A DNA stretch of 41,371 nt from Candidatus Saccharibacteria bacterium UBA3304 (GTDB taxonomy: Bacteria; Patescibacteriota; Saccharimonadia; Saccharimonadales; Saccharimonadaceae), in assembly GCA_002361425.1 (NCBI GenBank), contig DESW01000006.1, forward strand, positions 1-41,371, in the 5' to 3' direction. This document shows positions 23,285-31,673 of this stretch, piece by piece (within the stretch, counting starts at the first letter, position 1; each line of letters starts with the position of its first letter). Under the pieces are notes generated by a model that made no database searches, was not told the DNA's origin, and was given only the letters and a program-made list of their open reading frames with translations. Position numbers and translations under genes: made by a program.

Positions 23285-24169
23285 ATGGGAGAAAGTGTTC
23301 TCGATCAAGGCAAGGCAAAAGCTGCAGCTCCAGCTAGCGTCTTGGATCAGCCAAAGGCTGCAAAGGCTTCTGGCGAGCAGTCTGTCCTCGGTGGCAGCGT
23401 AAATCATAAACCATTAACTTTCTATAAGAAGGCTTGGTTCTGGATTATTATCGCGGTAGTCGTTCTTGGCACTGGCGGCTTGGTTGCTTTCTTGGTAATC
23501 AATGCGAATATCACCGCTCAGGCAATTGAAGATTATGGCAAGAACGCTTTGGCGGCAACCGATGCAGTTTCTGATTTCAAGCGCGAATTCCGTTCCGCTT
23601 TCAACGATTCTGGTCTCGGTTACTATTCCAGCAACGAAAAGCGTACTGAAGAACTTCGCGATAAGTGTCTCGAGAAGCTCGATATCAAGATTGATGACTA
23701 CAAATCTGTTGAAGATATTAAGTATATCAGCGGCGAAAAAGCAGCTGACGAGCTCGGCACTGGCGAAACTCGCAAGCTTTCTGAAGGCTTCAAGCGTATT
23801 GCTGACGGCCTAAGTAATATCGATGACAAGATGGACACCTGTAAAGATATGCTCAAAGATACCCTCAAGGGCGATTACGAGCTTAAGATTGGTGATTTCG
23901 AGATTAAGGAGTCTAGTTACTCTGTTAGATATAAACTTCCAGTTTCCATCAAGAACAAGAGCGATTACACGATTCGCTTCTATGTTAAGCTGAAAGCTGT
24001 TTCTAAAGACGGCAAGGAGCTTGGTAAAGATACTTTCTATAGTACGACTTTGAAGCCAGGTGAATCTGATGATGACGAGATGTTCAATTATGGCTACTAT
24101 AGCACCTATGAAACTCTAAAGGACGCTAAGTTCGAGGTTGTCGAGGTTACTGAGTATTCAGTCAAGTAA
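23285..24169 (+). CDS. Membrane-anchored surface protein with FxLYD-like C-terminal domain
   Basis: 294 residues. A cytoplasmic tail of about 42 residues carries three copies of a short SVLDQ/SVLGG motif, then one membrane span (about 48-70) and a long outside region: helical at 75-180, then a beta domain at about 195-290 (SYSVRYKLPVSIKNKSDYTI, KPGESDDDE) that resembles FxLYD-type domains. Function unknown. Start chosen at ATG 23285, 8 bases after GAGGAG; the upstream ATG at 23249 is inside the small upstream gene. Ends at a shared terminator. Confidence 0.8.
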   Translation: MGESVLDQGKAKAAAPASVLDQPKAAKASGEQSVLGGSVNHKPLTFYKKAWFWIIIAVVVLGTGGLVAFLVINANITAQAIEDYGKNALAATDAVSDFKREFRSAFNDSGLGYYSSNEKRTEELRDKCLEKLDIKIDDYKSVEDIKYISGEKAADELGTGETRKLSEGFKRIADGLSNIDDKMDTCKDMLKDTLKGDYELKIGDFEIKESSYSVRYKLPVSIKNKSDYTIRFYVKLKAVSKDGKELGKDTFYSTTLKPGESDDDEMFNYGYYSTYETLKDAKFEVVEVTEYSVK

Positions 24170-24183
24170 TTAATCTAAGACAC

Positions 24184-24216
24184 AAAAATATCTCCGCGGA
24201 TTGCGGAGATATTTTT
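24184..24216. terminator. Bidirectional terminator between surface gene and rpsI
   Basis: A 14-pair stem (24184-24197 with 24203-24216) with a 5-base loop and T-rich ends on both strands. Ends the long ribosomal block on the minus strand and the surface-protein unit on the plus strand. Confidence 0.9.
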
Positions 24217-24239
24217 GTTGGTCTTGTTCCGATAAGCGA

Positions 24240-24644
24240 TTAACGCTTGGAGAACTGTTCGCGTTTGCGAGCGCTGCGGAGACCGTAGTGCTTGCGTTCC
24301 TTTTCGCGAGGATCGCGCTTCATGAGGCCGGCCTTCTTGAGCACTGGGCGGAATTCTGGGAATTCGAGCACGAGTGCGCGAGAGATAGCGAGCTTGATAG
24401 CGTCTACCTGACCTGCGACGCCACCGCCCTTAACGAGGATGGTGATGTCGTATTCTTTTTGCTTCTGAGTAAGAGCGAGTGGATCAGTGATCTCAGCCAT
24501 GAGGGTCTTGTTACCGCTGAGGAATTCAAGAGCTGGCTTACCATTGATCGTGATTTCGCCTTTACCTTTGTAGAGACGTGCGGTTGCGGTTGCAGCTTTG
24601 CGGCTACCGTTACCGTAGGTGTACTTTTCGTTCTTAGCGGCCAT
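24240..24644 (-). CDS. rpsI: 30S ribosomal protein S9 (uS9)
   Basis: 134 residues with the family end GLRSARKREQFSKR, which reaches the P site, and the N-terminal GNGSRKAATATARLYKG. Last gene of the ribosomal block; its ATG shares one base with the rplM stop. Confidence 0.98.
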   Translation of the reverse strand: MAAKNEKYTYGNGSRKAATATARLYKGKGEITINGKPALEFLSGNKTLMAEITDPLALTQKQKEYDITILVKGGGVAGQVDAIKLAISRALVLEFPEFRPVLKKAGLMKRDPREKERKHYGLRSARKREQFSKR

Positions 24645-25069
24645 TACTTAATCTCCTTTGGCTGTTGTGCCGTGTGAGCATGCTCAGCGCCGTTGAAGAC
24701 GCGGAGGCGAGCTAGGCGATCAGCTGCTAGTTTGTTCTTTGGCATCATACCCTTGACTGCCTGCTGAATTGCGAGACTAGGATCTTTCTCGATGATTTCA
24801 GCGAGAGTGAGATCAGTCAAACCACCTGGGAAGCCAGAGTGGCGATAGTAGTGCTTGTCGGTCATCTTGTCGCCAGTAACCTTAAGGTTCTTAGCGTTAA
24901 CGACTACGACATAGTCACCGTTATCGGTATGTGGGGTGTAGGTAACTTTGGATTTACCCATGAGCTTATCAGCGATAACGACGGCGAGCTTGCCAAGTGG
25001 CATAACACTAGCGTCGATAATCCACCATTCGCGCTGAATCTCAGAAGTCTTCTGGCTATAAGTTTTCAT
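24644..25069 (-). CDS. rplM: 50S ribosomal protein L13 (uL13)
   Basis: 141 residues: WWIIDASVMPLGKLAVVIAD, YRHSGFPGGLTD and the GMMPKNKLAADRLARLRVF signature. In the usual rplM-rpsI pair, here joined directly to rplQ with a one-base stop/start overlap. Confidence 0.98.
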   Translation of the reverse strand: MKTYSQKTSEIQREWWIIDASVMPLGKLAVVIADKLMGKSKVTYTPHTDNGDYVVVVNAKNLKVTGDKMTDKHYYRHSGFPGGLTDLTLAEIIEKDPSLAIQQAVKGMMPKNKLAADRLARLRVFNGAEHAHTAQQPKEIK

Positions 25070-25455
25070 TACTTACTCTCCTTTTTGACTTCTTCTTTAA
25101 TCTCGTCTACGAAAGAGATAGTTGCCATCTCAGCGTTGTCGCCGCGGCGGAAACCGGTGCGTTCAATTTTGAGATAACCGCTATCGCGTTTGACCTGTGG
25201 TGCAATAACATCAACGAGGATGTTGCCCATAGTCTGATCGTCGAGGCGAGCGATTACGAGGCGGCGGCTTGCGAGATCACCACGCTTTGCGAGAGAAATG
25301 AGTTTCTCTGCAGGGCGGCGGATTTCTTTTGCCTTTGCCATCGTAGTATTGATAGATTTGTACTTAAACAAGGAGCGCATCAGACCGCGTGTTAGTGCAG
25401 TGCGTTGGTCGTTTTCGCGACCGAACTTGCGCCCTTTATATCCATGGCGATGCAT
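25069..25455 (-). CDS. rplQ: 50S ribosomal protein L17 (bL17)
   Basis: 128 residues: GRKFGRENDQRTALTRGLMR at the N-terminus, GYLKIERTGFRRGDNAEMA near the end. Follows rpoA with stop and start adjacent (TAAATG). Confidence 0.98.
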   Translation of the reverse strand: MHRHGYKGRKFGRENDQRTALTRGLMRSLFKYKSINTTMAKAKEIRRPAEKLISLAKRGDLASRRLVIARLDDQTMGNILVDVIAPQVKRDSGYLKIERTGFRRGDNAEMATISFVDEIKEEVKKESK

Positions 25456-26379
25456 TTAGACTTTCAACTCCGTAAGTTTTTCACGAACCTCATCGAGAGC
25501 TTTTGCGCCGAAGCCCTTGAGCTCTTTGAGATCGCTTTCTGATAGTACGACGAGATCGCGAACGGTGTGAATGTCATTGTTTAACAATGCATTTGCGGTA
25601 CGTGCGCTAAGGCCGAGCTCCTCGATAGGAAGCATAAGACCAGATTCGTCTTCTGCGGCAGTCGCAGTTGGAGCAGGTGCGGATTCAACCGTGGTGCTAC
25701 CAGCGAGTGCCTTGTATTGATTAACTAGGATAGCAGCTGCTTCCTCAAATGCCTCACGTGGAGTGATGGTGCCATCGGTATCGATGGTAAGTGTAAGCTG
25801 CTGAAGATTGGTATCCTGACCAACGCGGGTGTTTTCAGCGTTGTAGCGAACGCGAAGAACTGGCGTAAAGACTGCGTCGAGCGCAATCATATCATTATGT
25901 ACGCGTTCTGCGCCGGATTGCTCAATGCTGAGGTAACCGCGACCAGTGTCGACAATCATGTCCATCTTGAGGGTGAACTTTGGATCGTCGATGTTGCAGA
26001 TAACCTGCTGCGGGTTAGCAATTTCAACCTCTGCTGGGAGCTTGATATCGCCTGCTAGAACAGTGCCGGTACCTTTTTTCTCGAGATGAATCTCGACAGG
26101 TGCGTCGGAATGAGATTTGACATGAATGTTCTTAAGGTTGAGCATGATGTCAACGGTATCCTCGACGATACCAGGAACTGCGCTAAATTCATGAGTGGTG
26201 CCTTCAATGCGGAAAGCAGTGATGGCAGCGCCCTTGATGCTAGAAAGAAGTACGCGACGAAGTGAATTGCCAAGGGTGTTACCGTAGCCGTAGTAAAGAG
26301 GCTTGATAACAAAGCTGGCGCTGTTTTCACCAAGATCCTTGATTTCTGCTAGCTCTGCTTCGTGAATTGCTTTTGTCAT
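25456..26379 (-). CDS. rpoA: DNA-directed RNA polymerase subunit alpha
   Basis: 307 residues. N-terminal assembly domain (GYGNTLGNSLRRVLLSSIKG, GTTHEFSAVPGIVEDTV) and C-terminal domain that contacts upstream DNA and regulators (LGLSARTANALLNNDIHTV, LKGFGAKALDEV). A linker of about 20 Ala/Pro residues lies between. In the classic order rpsD-rpoA-rplQ. Confidence 0.98.
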   Translation of the reverse strand: MTKAIHEAELAEIKDLGENSASFVIKPLYYGYGNTLGNSLRRVLLSSIKGAAITAFRIEGTTHEFSAVPGIVEDTVDIMLNLKNIHVKSHSDAPVEIHLEKKGTGTVLAGDIKLPAEVEIANPQQVICNIDDPKFTLKMDMIVDTGRGYLSIEQSGAERVHNDMIALDAVFTPVLRVRYNAENTRVGQDTNLQQLTLTIDTDGTITPREAFEEAAAILVNQYKALAGSTTVESAPAPTATAAEDESGLMLPIEELGLSARTANALLNNDIHTVRDLVVLSESDLKELKGFGAKALDEVREKLTELKV

Positions 26380-26391
26380 ACTTCTCCTTTA

Positions 26392-27009
26392 TTAGCGCGA
26401 GTAATACTCGACGATTAACTGTTCGTTGATGCCCACCTCAGCTTCTTCACGCTTTGGTGTACCAGTGATTTCAATCTTCATGTTTTTAACGTCAGCCTTC
26501 ATCCAAGAGAGAGGTGCCTGGCTAGCAGCACCGGCGACGTTTGCCAAGTTTGCGAAATAACTGTTTTTCTTTGACTTGTTACGAACCTCAAGTACGTCAC
26601 CAGCGGAAAGGCGGATAGATGGAATATCTACGCGCTTACCGTTGAGAGTGAAGTGACCGTGGGAAACGAGCTGGCGTGCAGCGCGACGAGTAGACGCAAA
26701 ACCTGCACGATAAACTACGTTATCTGCGCGGCGCTCAAGGTATTCGAGAAGTTTTTCGCCAGTCATACCTTCAGCACGCTGTGCTTCGCGCATGAGTTTA
26801 GCGAATTGTTTTTCAAGTAGGCCGTAAATGCGGCGAACTTTCTGCTTTTCGCGGAGCTGAGTCAAATAGAGACTGCCACCGCGAACGCGCATGTCGGCGT
26901 GCTGACCAGGAATACCGGTCTTCTTTGCCATGATTTTCTGCGCTTTTGGAGCAAGTGCATAACCTTCACGGCGGGATTGTTTACCAATTGGTTGAATATC
27001 ACGTGCCAT
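26392..27009 (-). CDS. rpsD: 30S ribosomal protein S4 (uS4), zinc-free form
   Basis: 205 residues with the S4 RNA-binding motif (LERRADNVVYRAGFASTRRA, VSHGHFTLNGKRVDIPS). The N-terminus lacks the four cysteines of zinc-binding S4 (first 40 residues contain none). Binds 16S rRNA early and often represses its own operon. Confidence 0.98.
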   Translation of the reverse strand: MARDIQPIGKQSRREGYALAPKAQKIMAKKTGIPGQHADMRVRGGSLYLTQLREKQKVRRIYGLLEKQFAKLMREAQRAEGMTGEKLLEYLERRADNVVYRAGFASTRRAARQLVSHGHFTLNGKRVDIPSIRLSAGDVLEVRNKSKKNSYFANLANVAGAASQAPLSWMKADVKNMKIEITGTPKREEAEVGINEQLIVEYYSR

Positions 27010-27458
27010 TATGGTTTCCTTTCTCCTTTAGGACGGCAACCACCGTGTGGAACTGGGGTTACGTCAGTGATGCTATTGATGGAAATGCCCATCGTGCTGA
27101 ATGCGCGGATTGCGCTATCGCGGCCGAGGCCGATGCCTTTAACGAAGACGTCGACGCTATTCATACCGTGATCGCGTTTTGCGATTTCAGCGACTTTTTC
27201 TGCGGCGATCTGGGCTGCGTATGCAGTACCCTTCTTGGAACCGCGGAAGCCGTTAGCACCAGCGGAAGAAGCGGCGATTACGCCACCGGTCTTATCACAG
27301 ACGCTAACGATAGTGTTATTAAATGTAGCCTGAATGTGCACTTCGCCTGCCTGGACAATGCGCTTGCCCTTCTTGCCGCGCTTAGCGACTGCAGTCTTAG
27401 GTGCTTCTGCTGCTTGCTCCACTTCAGGAGCAGTATTGACTGTTGTATCTTCTGCCAT
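27009..27458 (-). CDS. rpsK: 30S ribosomal protein S11 (uS11)
   Basis: 149 residues. An Ala/Lys-rich N-terminal extension of about 25 residues precedes the core (HIQATFNNTIVSVCDKTGG, GIGLGRDSAIRAFSTMGI, TDVTPVPHGGCRPKGERKP). Shares one base with rpsD. Confidence 0.98.
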   Translation of the reverse strand: MAEDTTVNTAPEVEQAAEAPKTAVAKRGKKGKRIVQAGEVHIQATFNNTIVSVCDKTGGVIAASSAGANGFRGSKKGTAYAAQIAAEKVAEIAKRDHGMNSVDVFVKGIGLGRDSAIRAFSTMGISINSITDVTPVPHGGCRPKGERKP

Positions 27459-27467
27459 AATTTACTC

Positions 27468-27851
27468 CTAAGTTTTACTTGCTGCCTTTGGCTGAGCGCC
27501 ACCAACTGCGATAGCTTTACCTTTACGAGTGCGCGCATTCGTGCGGGTGCGCTGACCGTTGACTGGTAAACCTGCCTTATGGCGGAGCCCCTTGTAGGAA
27601 TTGATATCCTTAATACGTTTGATATTGTTGGTCACGAGACGTTTGAGGTCACCTTCAACGGTATATTTAGAAATAATATCGTTAAGTTTTTGCTCATCAG
27701 CCTCGGTGAGATCTTTCACCCGAGTGGTAGGCTCGATTTTAGCCTCCGCAAGGATGGCTTTAGAAGTGGTGCGTCCAATACCGTAAACGGAAGTAAGTGC
27801 AATCCACACTTGCTTTTCGTTAGGAATGGTTACACCGGCGATTCTTGCCAT
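27468..27851 (-). CDS. rpsM: 30S ribosomal protein S13 (uS13)
   Basis: 127 residues: MARIAGVTIPNEKQVWIALT, YGIGRTTSKAIL, and the C-terminal GLPVNGQRTRTNARTRKGK. Starts 2 bases after the rpmJ stop. Confidence 0.98.
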   Translation of the reverse strand: MARIAGVTIPNEKQVWIALTSVYGIGRTTSKAILAEAKIEPTTRVKDLTEADEQKLNDIISKYTVEGDLKRLVTNNIKRIKDINSYKGLRHKAGLPVNGQRTRTNARTRKGKAIAVGGAQPKAASKT

Positions 27852-27853
27852 GC

Positions 27854-27970
27854 TTAACCCTGCCTTTGTTTATTCTTAGGTTTTTTCTTGTTAATGACAC
27901 GAAGAACACCTTTACGGCGAACGATGATGTCATCAGGGCTAATTTTCTTTACACTAGCACGAACTTTCAT
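27854..27970 (-). CDS. rpmJ: 50S ribosomal protein L36 (bL36), zinc-free form
   Basis: 38 codons read directly on the minus strand from ATG 27970: begins MKVRASVKKISPDD and ends PKNKQRQG, as L36 does. The Cys-x2-Cys, third Cys and His that bind zinc in the common form are all replaced (SPDD replaces the first pair), so it is the C-minus type. In its normal place between infA and rpsM. An AGAAAGG ribosome site lies about 12 bases upstream. Confidence 0.96.
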   Translation of the reverse strand: MKVRASVKKISPDDIIVRRKGVLRVINKKKPKNKQRQG

Positions 27971-28058
27971 GTAAGTGAAAATTACCTTTCTGAAAACACT
28001 AAAACCGCAAATATCGCAAAAATAATATTTGTGATTTTTGTTGCGTTTTCGGTTAAAT

Positions 28059-28340
28059 TTAATCTTTTTGGCGGTAGCTGATTCTGCCCTTCGTTAGATC
28101 GTAAGGGGTCAACTCAACATCCACCTTATCCCCCGGGACCAGCCTGATATAGTTTTTGCGCATTTTACCAGACATATGGCCGATAATAATATGGCCGTTT
28201 TCAAGTTCGATGCGAAATTTGGTCCCTGGAAGGGCCTCAACAACTTTACCGGTAAGTTTAATTACTTCCTTCCGGTTGTTTGCCACTGCCGAAGAATCGG
28301 CCTTCTTGGCGACCTTTTTCGATCTTTTTTGACTAGCCAT
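28059..28340 (-). CDS. infA: Translation initiation factor IF-1
   Basis: 93 residues. A lysine-rich extension of about 22 residues precedes the 70-residue OB-fold core (VIKLTGKVVEALPGTKFRIE, NGHIIIGHMSGKMRKNYIRL, YDLTKGRISYR). The extension is unusual for IF-1; a later start is possible but no good ribosome site marks one. Starts a sub-block infA-rpmJ-rpsM-rpsK-rpsD-rpoA with its own -10 box. Confidence 0.95.
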   Translation of the reverse strand: MASQKRSKKVAKKADSSAVANNRKEVIKLTGKVVEALPGTKFRIELENGHIIIGHMSGKMRKNYIRLVPGDKVDVELTPYDLTKGRISYRQKD

Positions 28341-28354
28341 AAATTACAAGCTTC

Positions 28355-28360
28355 ATTGTA
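28355..28360 (-). promoter_or_regulatory. Probable -10 box for infA
   Basis: TGCTACAAT (extended -10) 14 bases before the infA ATG, in the gap after the sortase-like gene. The -35 match is poor. Confidence 0.45.
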
Positions 28361-28385
28361 GCAGATTTAGCGCAAAAAGTAAAGA

Positions 28386-29066
28386 TTATTTTATTGTTGC
28401 GCGAATGATAATAATTGAGTTGAACTCGGTAGAATTTTCGTCAGCGCGACGGGCCGAAATAAGCGCCAGAGTCTCCTTATCGTCTAGACGTTTCTGAGCG
28501 ATTGGGAGGCGATTCTGAGCCTCTTCTTTATCAATGATGGTTACTTCTTTGACTTCATATTCAAAACGTTCGCCATCGCCTCGTTCGATCGAGATAGAAT
28601 CACCTTTTTCGAGAGCATCAAGATAGGCAAATGCGCCCGGTTTGGTTGCACCTTGGCTAATACCACTCATGAGAATGTTGCCGCCCTGGCCTGGATTGCC
28701 GGAGCCGGAATACCATGCAACATCAAAGATATTGTCTGGCACAGGCATAACATACTCGGATACGTTACTACTCTTTACACGTGCATTGATTTTGAGGCGT
28801 GGAATTTCTAGGTAGCGTGGAGTTGTAGTATAGGTTTGGTGCTTCTTTAGCTCTTCTGCCGTAGGTTCAATCTCGCTAGGGTTTTCAGCGTCAGCAAGCT
28901 CTGTAATGACGGCCTGCTGAGGATTACGAGTCTCGGAGCTCTTGTTCTGATAATAGCTATGCTCCCAGACGAGAATCTTGATTAGGCATGCAAGGAGAAC
29001 TATGCCGATAATGGCGCCGATAATCTTGGTGATTTTACTTGCCGTACGATCAATCTTTAAGCCCAT
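28386..29066 (-). CDS. Sortase-fold protein with all catalytic residues replaced
   Basis: 226 residues. One N-terminal membrane span (about 14-31), then a beta-barrel region from about 85 that aligns with class D/E-type sortases: LEIPRLKINARV, DVAWYSGSGNPGQGGNILMS, FAYLDALEKGDSISIE, YEVKEVTII, ETLALISARRAD. Where active sortases read GH (catalytic His) this one has SGIS; where they read TC (catalytic Cys) it has SARR; the Arg before the last strand is replaced in FNSIIIIRA. It therefore cannot be a transpeptidase. It follows secY in the place of adk-map, with AGGAG before the ATG. It may be a binding or scaffold protein in the envelope near the translocon. Confidence 0.8.
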   Translation of the reverse strand: MGLKIDRTASKITKIIGAIIGIVLLACLIKILVWEHSYYQNKSSETRNPQQAVITELADAENPSEIEPTAEELKKHQTYTTTPRYLEIPRLKINARVKSSNVSEYVMPVPDNIFDVAWYSGSGNPGQGGNILMSGISQGATKPGAFAYLDALEKGDSISIERGDGERFEYEVKEVTIIDKEEAQNRLPIAQKRLDDKETLALISARRADENSTEFNSIIIIRATIK

Positions 29067-29079
29067 CCCTAGCTAGCTC

Positions 29080-30492
29080 CTATTGATAATCGTCGTAGGT
29101 TACCATTAGAGCGCGGGAGTTGACTTGACGGATATTCTCAAGAGCAACAGTGACGACGATGAGAAGACCGGTACCAGAAACGGAGATGCCGAGCGGATAG
29201 CCGAGAGTCTGAATGAAAATATAGTCAGTGATATATGGAAGCATAGCGATAAGGCCAAGCGCCAAGGAACCGAAGAGGTTGAGGCGGTTGACGGTACGGC
29301 TAAAGTATTTCTCAGTAGTTTTACCTGGACGTACGCCTTCAATAAAGCCGCCTTGCTTCTGAAGGTTCTCTGCAATCTCTTGAGAGTTGAAGACGATGCT
29401 CGTGTAGAAGTAGGTAAACATTACGACGAGTACGAAGTAGATTGCTGGGTAGATGAAATCTTTGCCCTGAAGACCGACGGAGGTATCGAAGTTCTGTGCA
29501 CTAGGTGCGGAAAACCAAGACACGAGGTTCTTACCAACTTCGCTAGCTGGATCAGCGTTTTGAATGAGCTGACCGACGAATGCTGGGACAGACAAGAATG
29601 CAACCGCAAAGATGACTGGAACGACACCAGCGGCGATAAGCTTGATTGGCATGATAGATTTAATACCACCGTAGGCGGAGTTACCGCGGACGCGCTTTGC
29701 GTAGTTGATAGTAATAATACGCTGTGCCTCATTGATCTTAACGAGGAAGTAAAGGACAACAATCAAACCGATGCCGAGGGCTAGCATAATGCCTGCCATC
29801 TGTGGGTTAACTGGTAGGTTGAGCCAACCAAAGAGGCTGAGGGTGCCTTGGCTCGTATCGAAGAGCTGATTGAGCATAGACGCAAAGGTAGATGGGAAAG
29901 CAGCGATAATACTACAAAGAATGATAGTAGAAGTACCGTTTCCGATACCCTGTTCAGAGATGAGCTCACCGAGCCACATAAGAAGCGCAGAACCTGCGGT
30001 CATTGCAGTAATGGCGAGTGCCCAGTTTTCTGCCGTCATCGTGACGGTACCGGTTGAAGACTGCGTAAGAACGGTTTGTTGCAAGATAAAGATGTATGCA
30101 ATAGATTGCAAAACTGCTAGAGGTATAGAAACAATACGGGTCCACTGGTTAATCTTGCGACGACCAGTTTCACCATCTTTGCTAAGCTCCTCCATGCTTG
30201 GAATAGCCTTGGTGAGAAGCTGCATGACAATGGACGCAGTAATGAATGGGGATAGACCGACAAGAATGATAGATAGGTTGGTCAAGCCACCACCAGAAAT
30301 AAGGTTAATGAAGCCGCCAAGATCGGTGCTGTTCACCAAGCTATTGACTGCATCTTTAAATGTTTGTGTATCGCCGAGCGGAACTGGAATATGCGCCAAA
30401 ATACGATAAGCGACGAGAATTCCGAGAACGGCCAGAATGCGTTTGCGCATGTCCTTATTCTTGAAGGACTTGAAAATGGTCTTAAAATTCAT
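29080..30492 (-). CDS. secY: Protein translocase subunit SecY
   Basis: 470 residues, ten membrane spans. Signatures: GLSPFITASIVMQLL, GISEQ-type stretch as GELISEQGIGNGTS, KINEAQRIITINYAKR, and the C-terminal loop FTYFYTSIVFNSQEIAENL with GIRPGK-like GVRPGKTTEKY. Forms the pore for protein export. Separated from rplO by a terminator, so it is a new transcription unit with the sortase-like gene. Confidence 0.98.
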   Translation of the reverse strand: MNFKTIFKSFKNKDMRKRILAVLGILVAYRILAHIPVPLGDTQTFKDAVNSLVNSTDLGGFINLISGGGLTNLSIILVGLSPFITASIVMQLLTKAIPSMEELSKDGETGRRKINQWTRIVSIPLAVLQSIAYIFILQQTVLTQSSTGTVTMTAENWALAITAMTAGSALLMWLGELISEQGIGNGTSTIILCSIIAAFPSTFASMLNQLFDTSQGTLSLFGWLNLPVNPQMAGIMLALGIGLIVVLYFLVKINEAQRIITINYAKRVRGNSAYGGIKSIMPIKLIAAGVVPVIFAVAFLSVPAFVGQLIQNADPASEVGKNLVSWFSAPSAQNFDTSVGLQGKDFIYPAIYFVLVVMFTYFYTSIVFNSQEIAENLQKQGGFIEGVRPGKTTEKYFSRTVNRLNLFGSLALGLIAMLPYITDYIFIQTLGYPLGISVSGTGLLIVVTVALENIRQVNSRALMVTYDDYQ

Positions 30493-30525
30493 GTTACCTC
30501 TTGTTTACTCTTTTTATGATAACAC

Positions 30526-30553
30526 AAAAAGCACCCCCGGGGGAGTGCTTTTC
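30526..30553 (-). terminator. Intrinsic terminator between rplO and secY
   Basis: A stem of about 11 pairs (from 30527 to 30552) with a GC-rich top is followed on the minus strand by TTTTTGTGTT. Unusual inside an spc operon; it uncouples secY from upstream ribosomal genes. Confidence 0.8.
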
Positions 30554-30574
30554 GCTTATTTTTTCGAAGAATAA

Positions 30575-31045
30575 TTATTTATCTTCTTTTGCCTGCTTTT
30601 TGCGTGCAGGAACAGCGACTTTCTTGAAGCTACCGCCAGCCTTTTTGATGGCTTCGATAGCGGTCTTGGAAGCAAACTGAGTCTCGAGCTCAATCTTTGC
30701 CTTCAATTCGTCGCGAAGGATAACTTTGACCTTAGTATATGGATCTGCGATGAGATTCTTGTCTGCGAGAACAAAGTTATCAACTTTGCCACTAAGCTCG
30801 TTGAGGGCGTCGGTGTAGACGACCTGAGCCTTAGTATGAATGGACTTAAAGCCTTTCATCTTTGGAACTGCCTGCATCATAGCACGCTGACCGCCCATGA
30901 AGGTTGCAGGAAGCTTATGATGACCAGTACGAGATTTCTGACCTTTAGTACCACGACCAGCGGTTTTACCCTGACCAGCGGAGATACCGCGGCCAATGCG
31001 TTTGCGATTCTGGTTGCCGCTAACTACCAATTCGTTGTATTTCAT
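30575..31045 (-). CDS. rplO: 50S ribosomal protein L15 (uL15)
   Basis: 156 residues: KRIGRGISAGQGKTAGRGTK, GHHKLPATFMGGQRAM, with the later GGSFKKVAV. Its ATG shares one base with the rpsE stop, so there is no room for rpmD (L30), as in other CPR. Confidence 0.98.
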   Translation of the reverse strand: MKYNELVVSGNQNRKRIGRGISAGQGKTAGRGTKGQKSRTGHHKLPATFMGGQRAMMQAVPKMKGFKSIHTKAQVVYTDALNELSGKVDNFVLADKNLIADPYTKVKVILRDELKAKIELETQFASKTAIEAIKKAGGSFKKVAVPARKKQAKEDK

Positions 31046-31671
31046 TACTTAGCCTCCTTTTTGTCGGCTTTCTTAGCACCGTTCCATTCATCTTTTGGAA
31101 CCTGCTGGCGAAGACCTTCGATAACAGCGTAAGCAATGTTTGCTTTGTTGGTAGAGCCGAGGCTCTTGCTGATGAGGTTCTTGATGCCAGTAAGGCCAAT
31201 GATAGAACGTACGACACCACCAGCGATAATACCGGTACCAGGAGCAGCTGGCTTCATGAGAACATGAGCACCAGTGACCTTGGTTTCGACTTCGTGCCAG
31301 ATAGTATCATTCTGCATCTTGACGGTAATCATGTTTTTCTTAGCGCGGCGCTCAGCTTTTTGAACGGCACTAGTAACATCGTTACCTTTTGCGAGGCCAA
31401 CACCGATGCGATTCTTGTGATCGCCAACGGCAACGAGGGCCTGGAAGCGCATGCGGCGACCGCCAGCGACGGTGCGGGATACGCGGTTGATAGAGATATT
31501 TACGGAATCAAATTCCTTCTTACCTTCTTCAGCTGCACGGCGGTTGCGGCGATTGTCGCGGCGGCGACCCTTGAAGTCGCGTTCTGCCTTTGCTTCTTTT
31601 GCTGCAACAGCTTCGTCAGTGAGTTTGGTAGTGCCAGACTTATTGATTACCTTTGGTTGCTTGTTATCCAT
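31045..31671 (-). CDS. rpsE: 30S ribosomal protein S5 (uS5)
   Basis: 208 residues. A charged N-terminal extension (about 1-50) precedes the S5 double-stranded RNA-binding domain (VNISINRVSRTVAGGRRMRF, VGLAKGNDVTSAVQKAERRA) and C-terminal domain (AAPGTGIIAGGVVRSIIGL). Starts 3 bases after rplR. Confidence 0.98.
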   Translation of the reverse strand: MDNKQPKVINKSGTTKLTDEAVAAKEAKAERDFKGRRRDNRRNRRAAEEGKKEFDSVNISINRVSRTVAGGRRMRFQALVAVGDHKNRIGVGLAKGNDVTSAVQKAERRAKKNMITVKMQNDTIWHEVETKVTGAHVLMKPAAPGTGIIAGGVVRSIIGLTGIKNLISKSLGSTNKANIAYAVIEGLRQQVPKDEWNGAKKADKKEAK

Positions 31672-31673
31672 AT

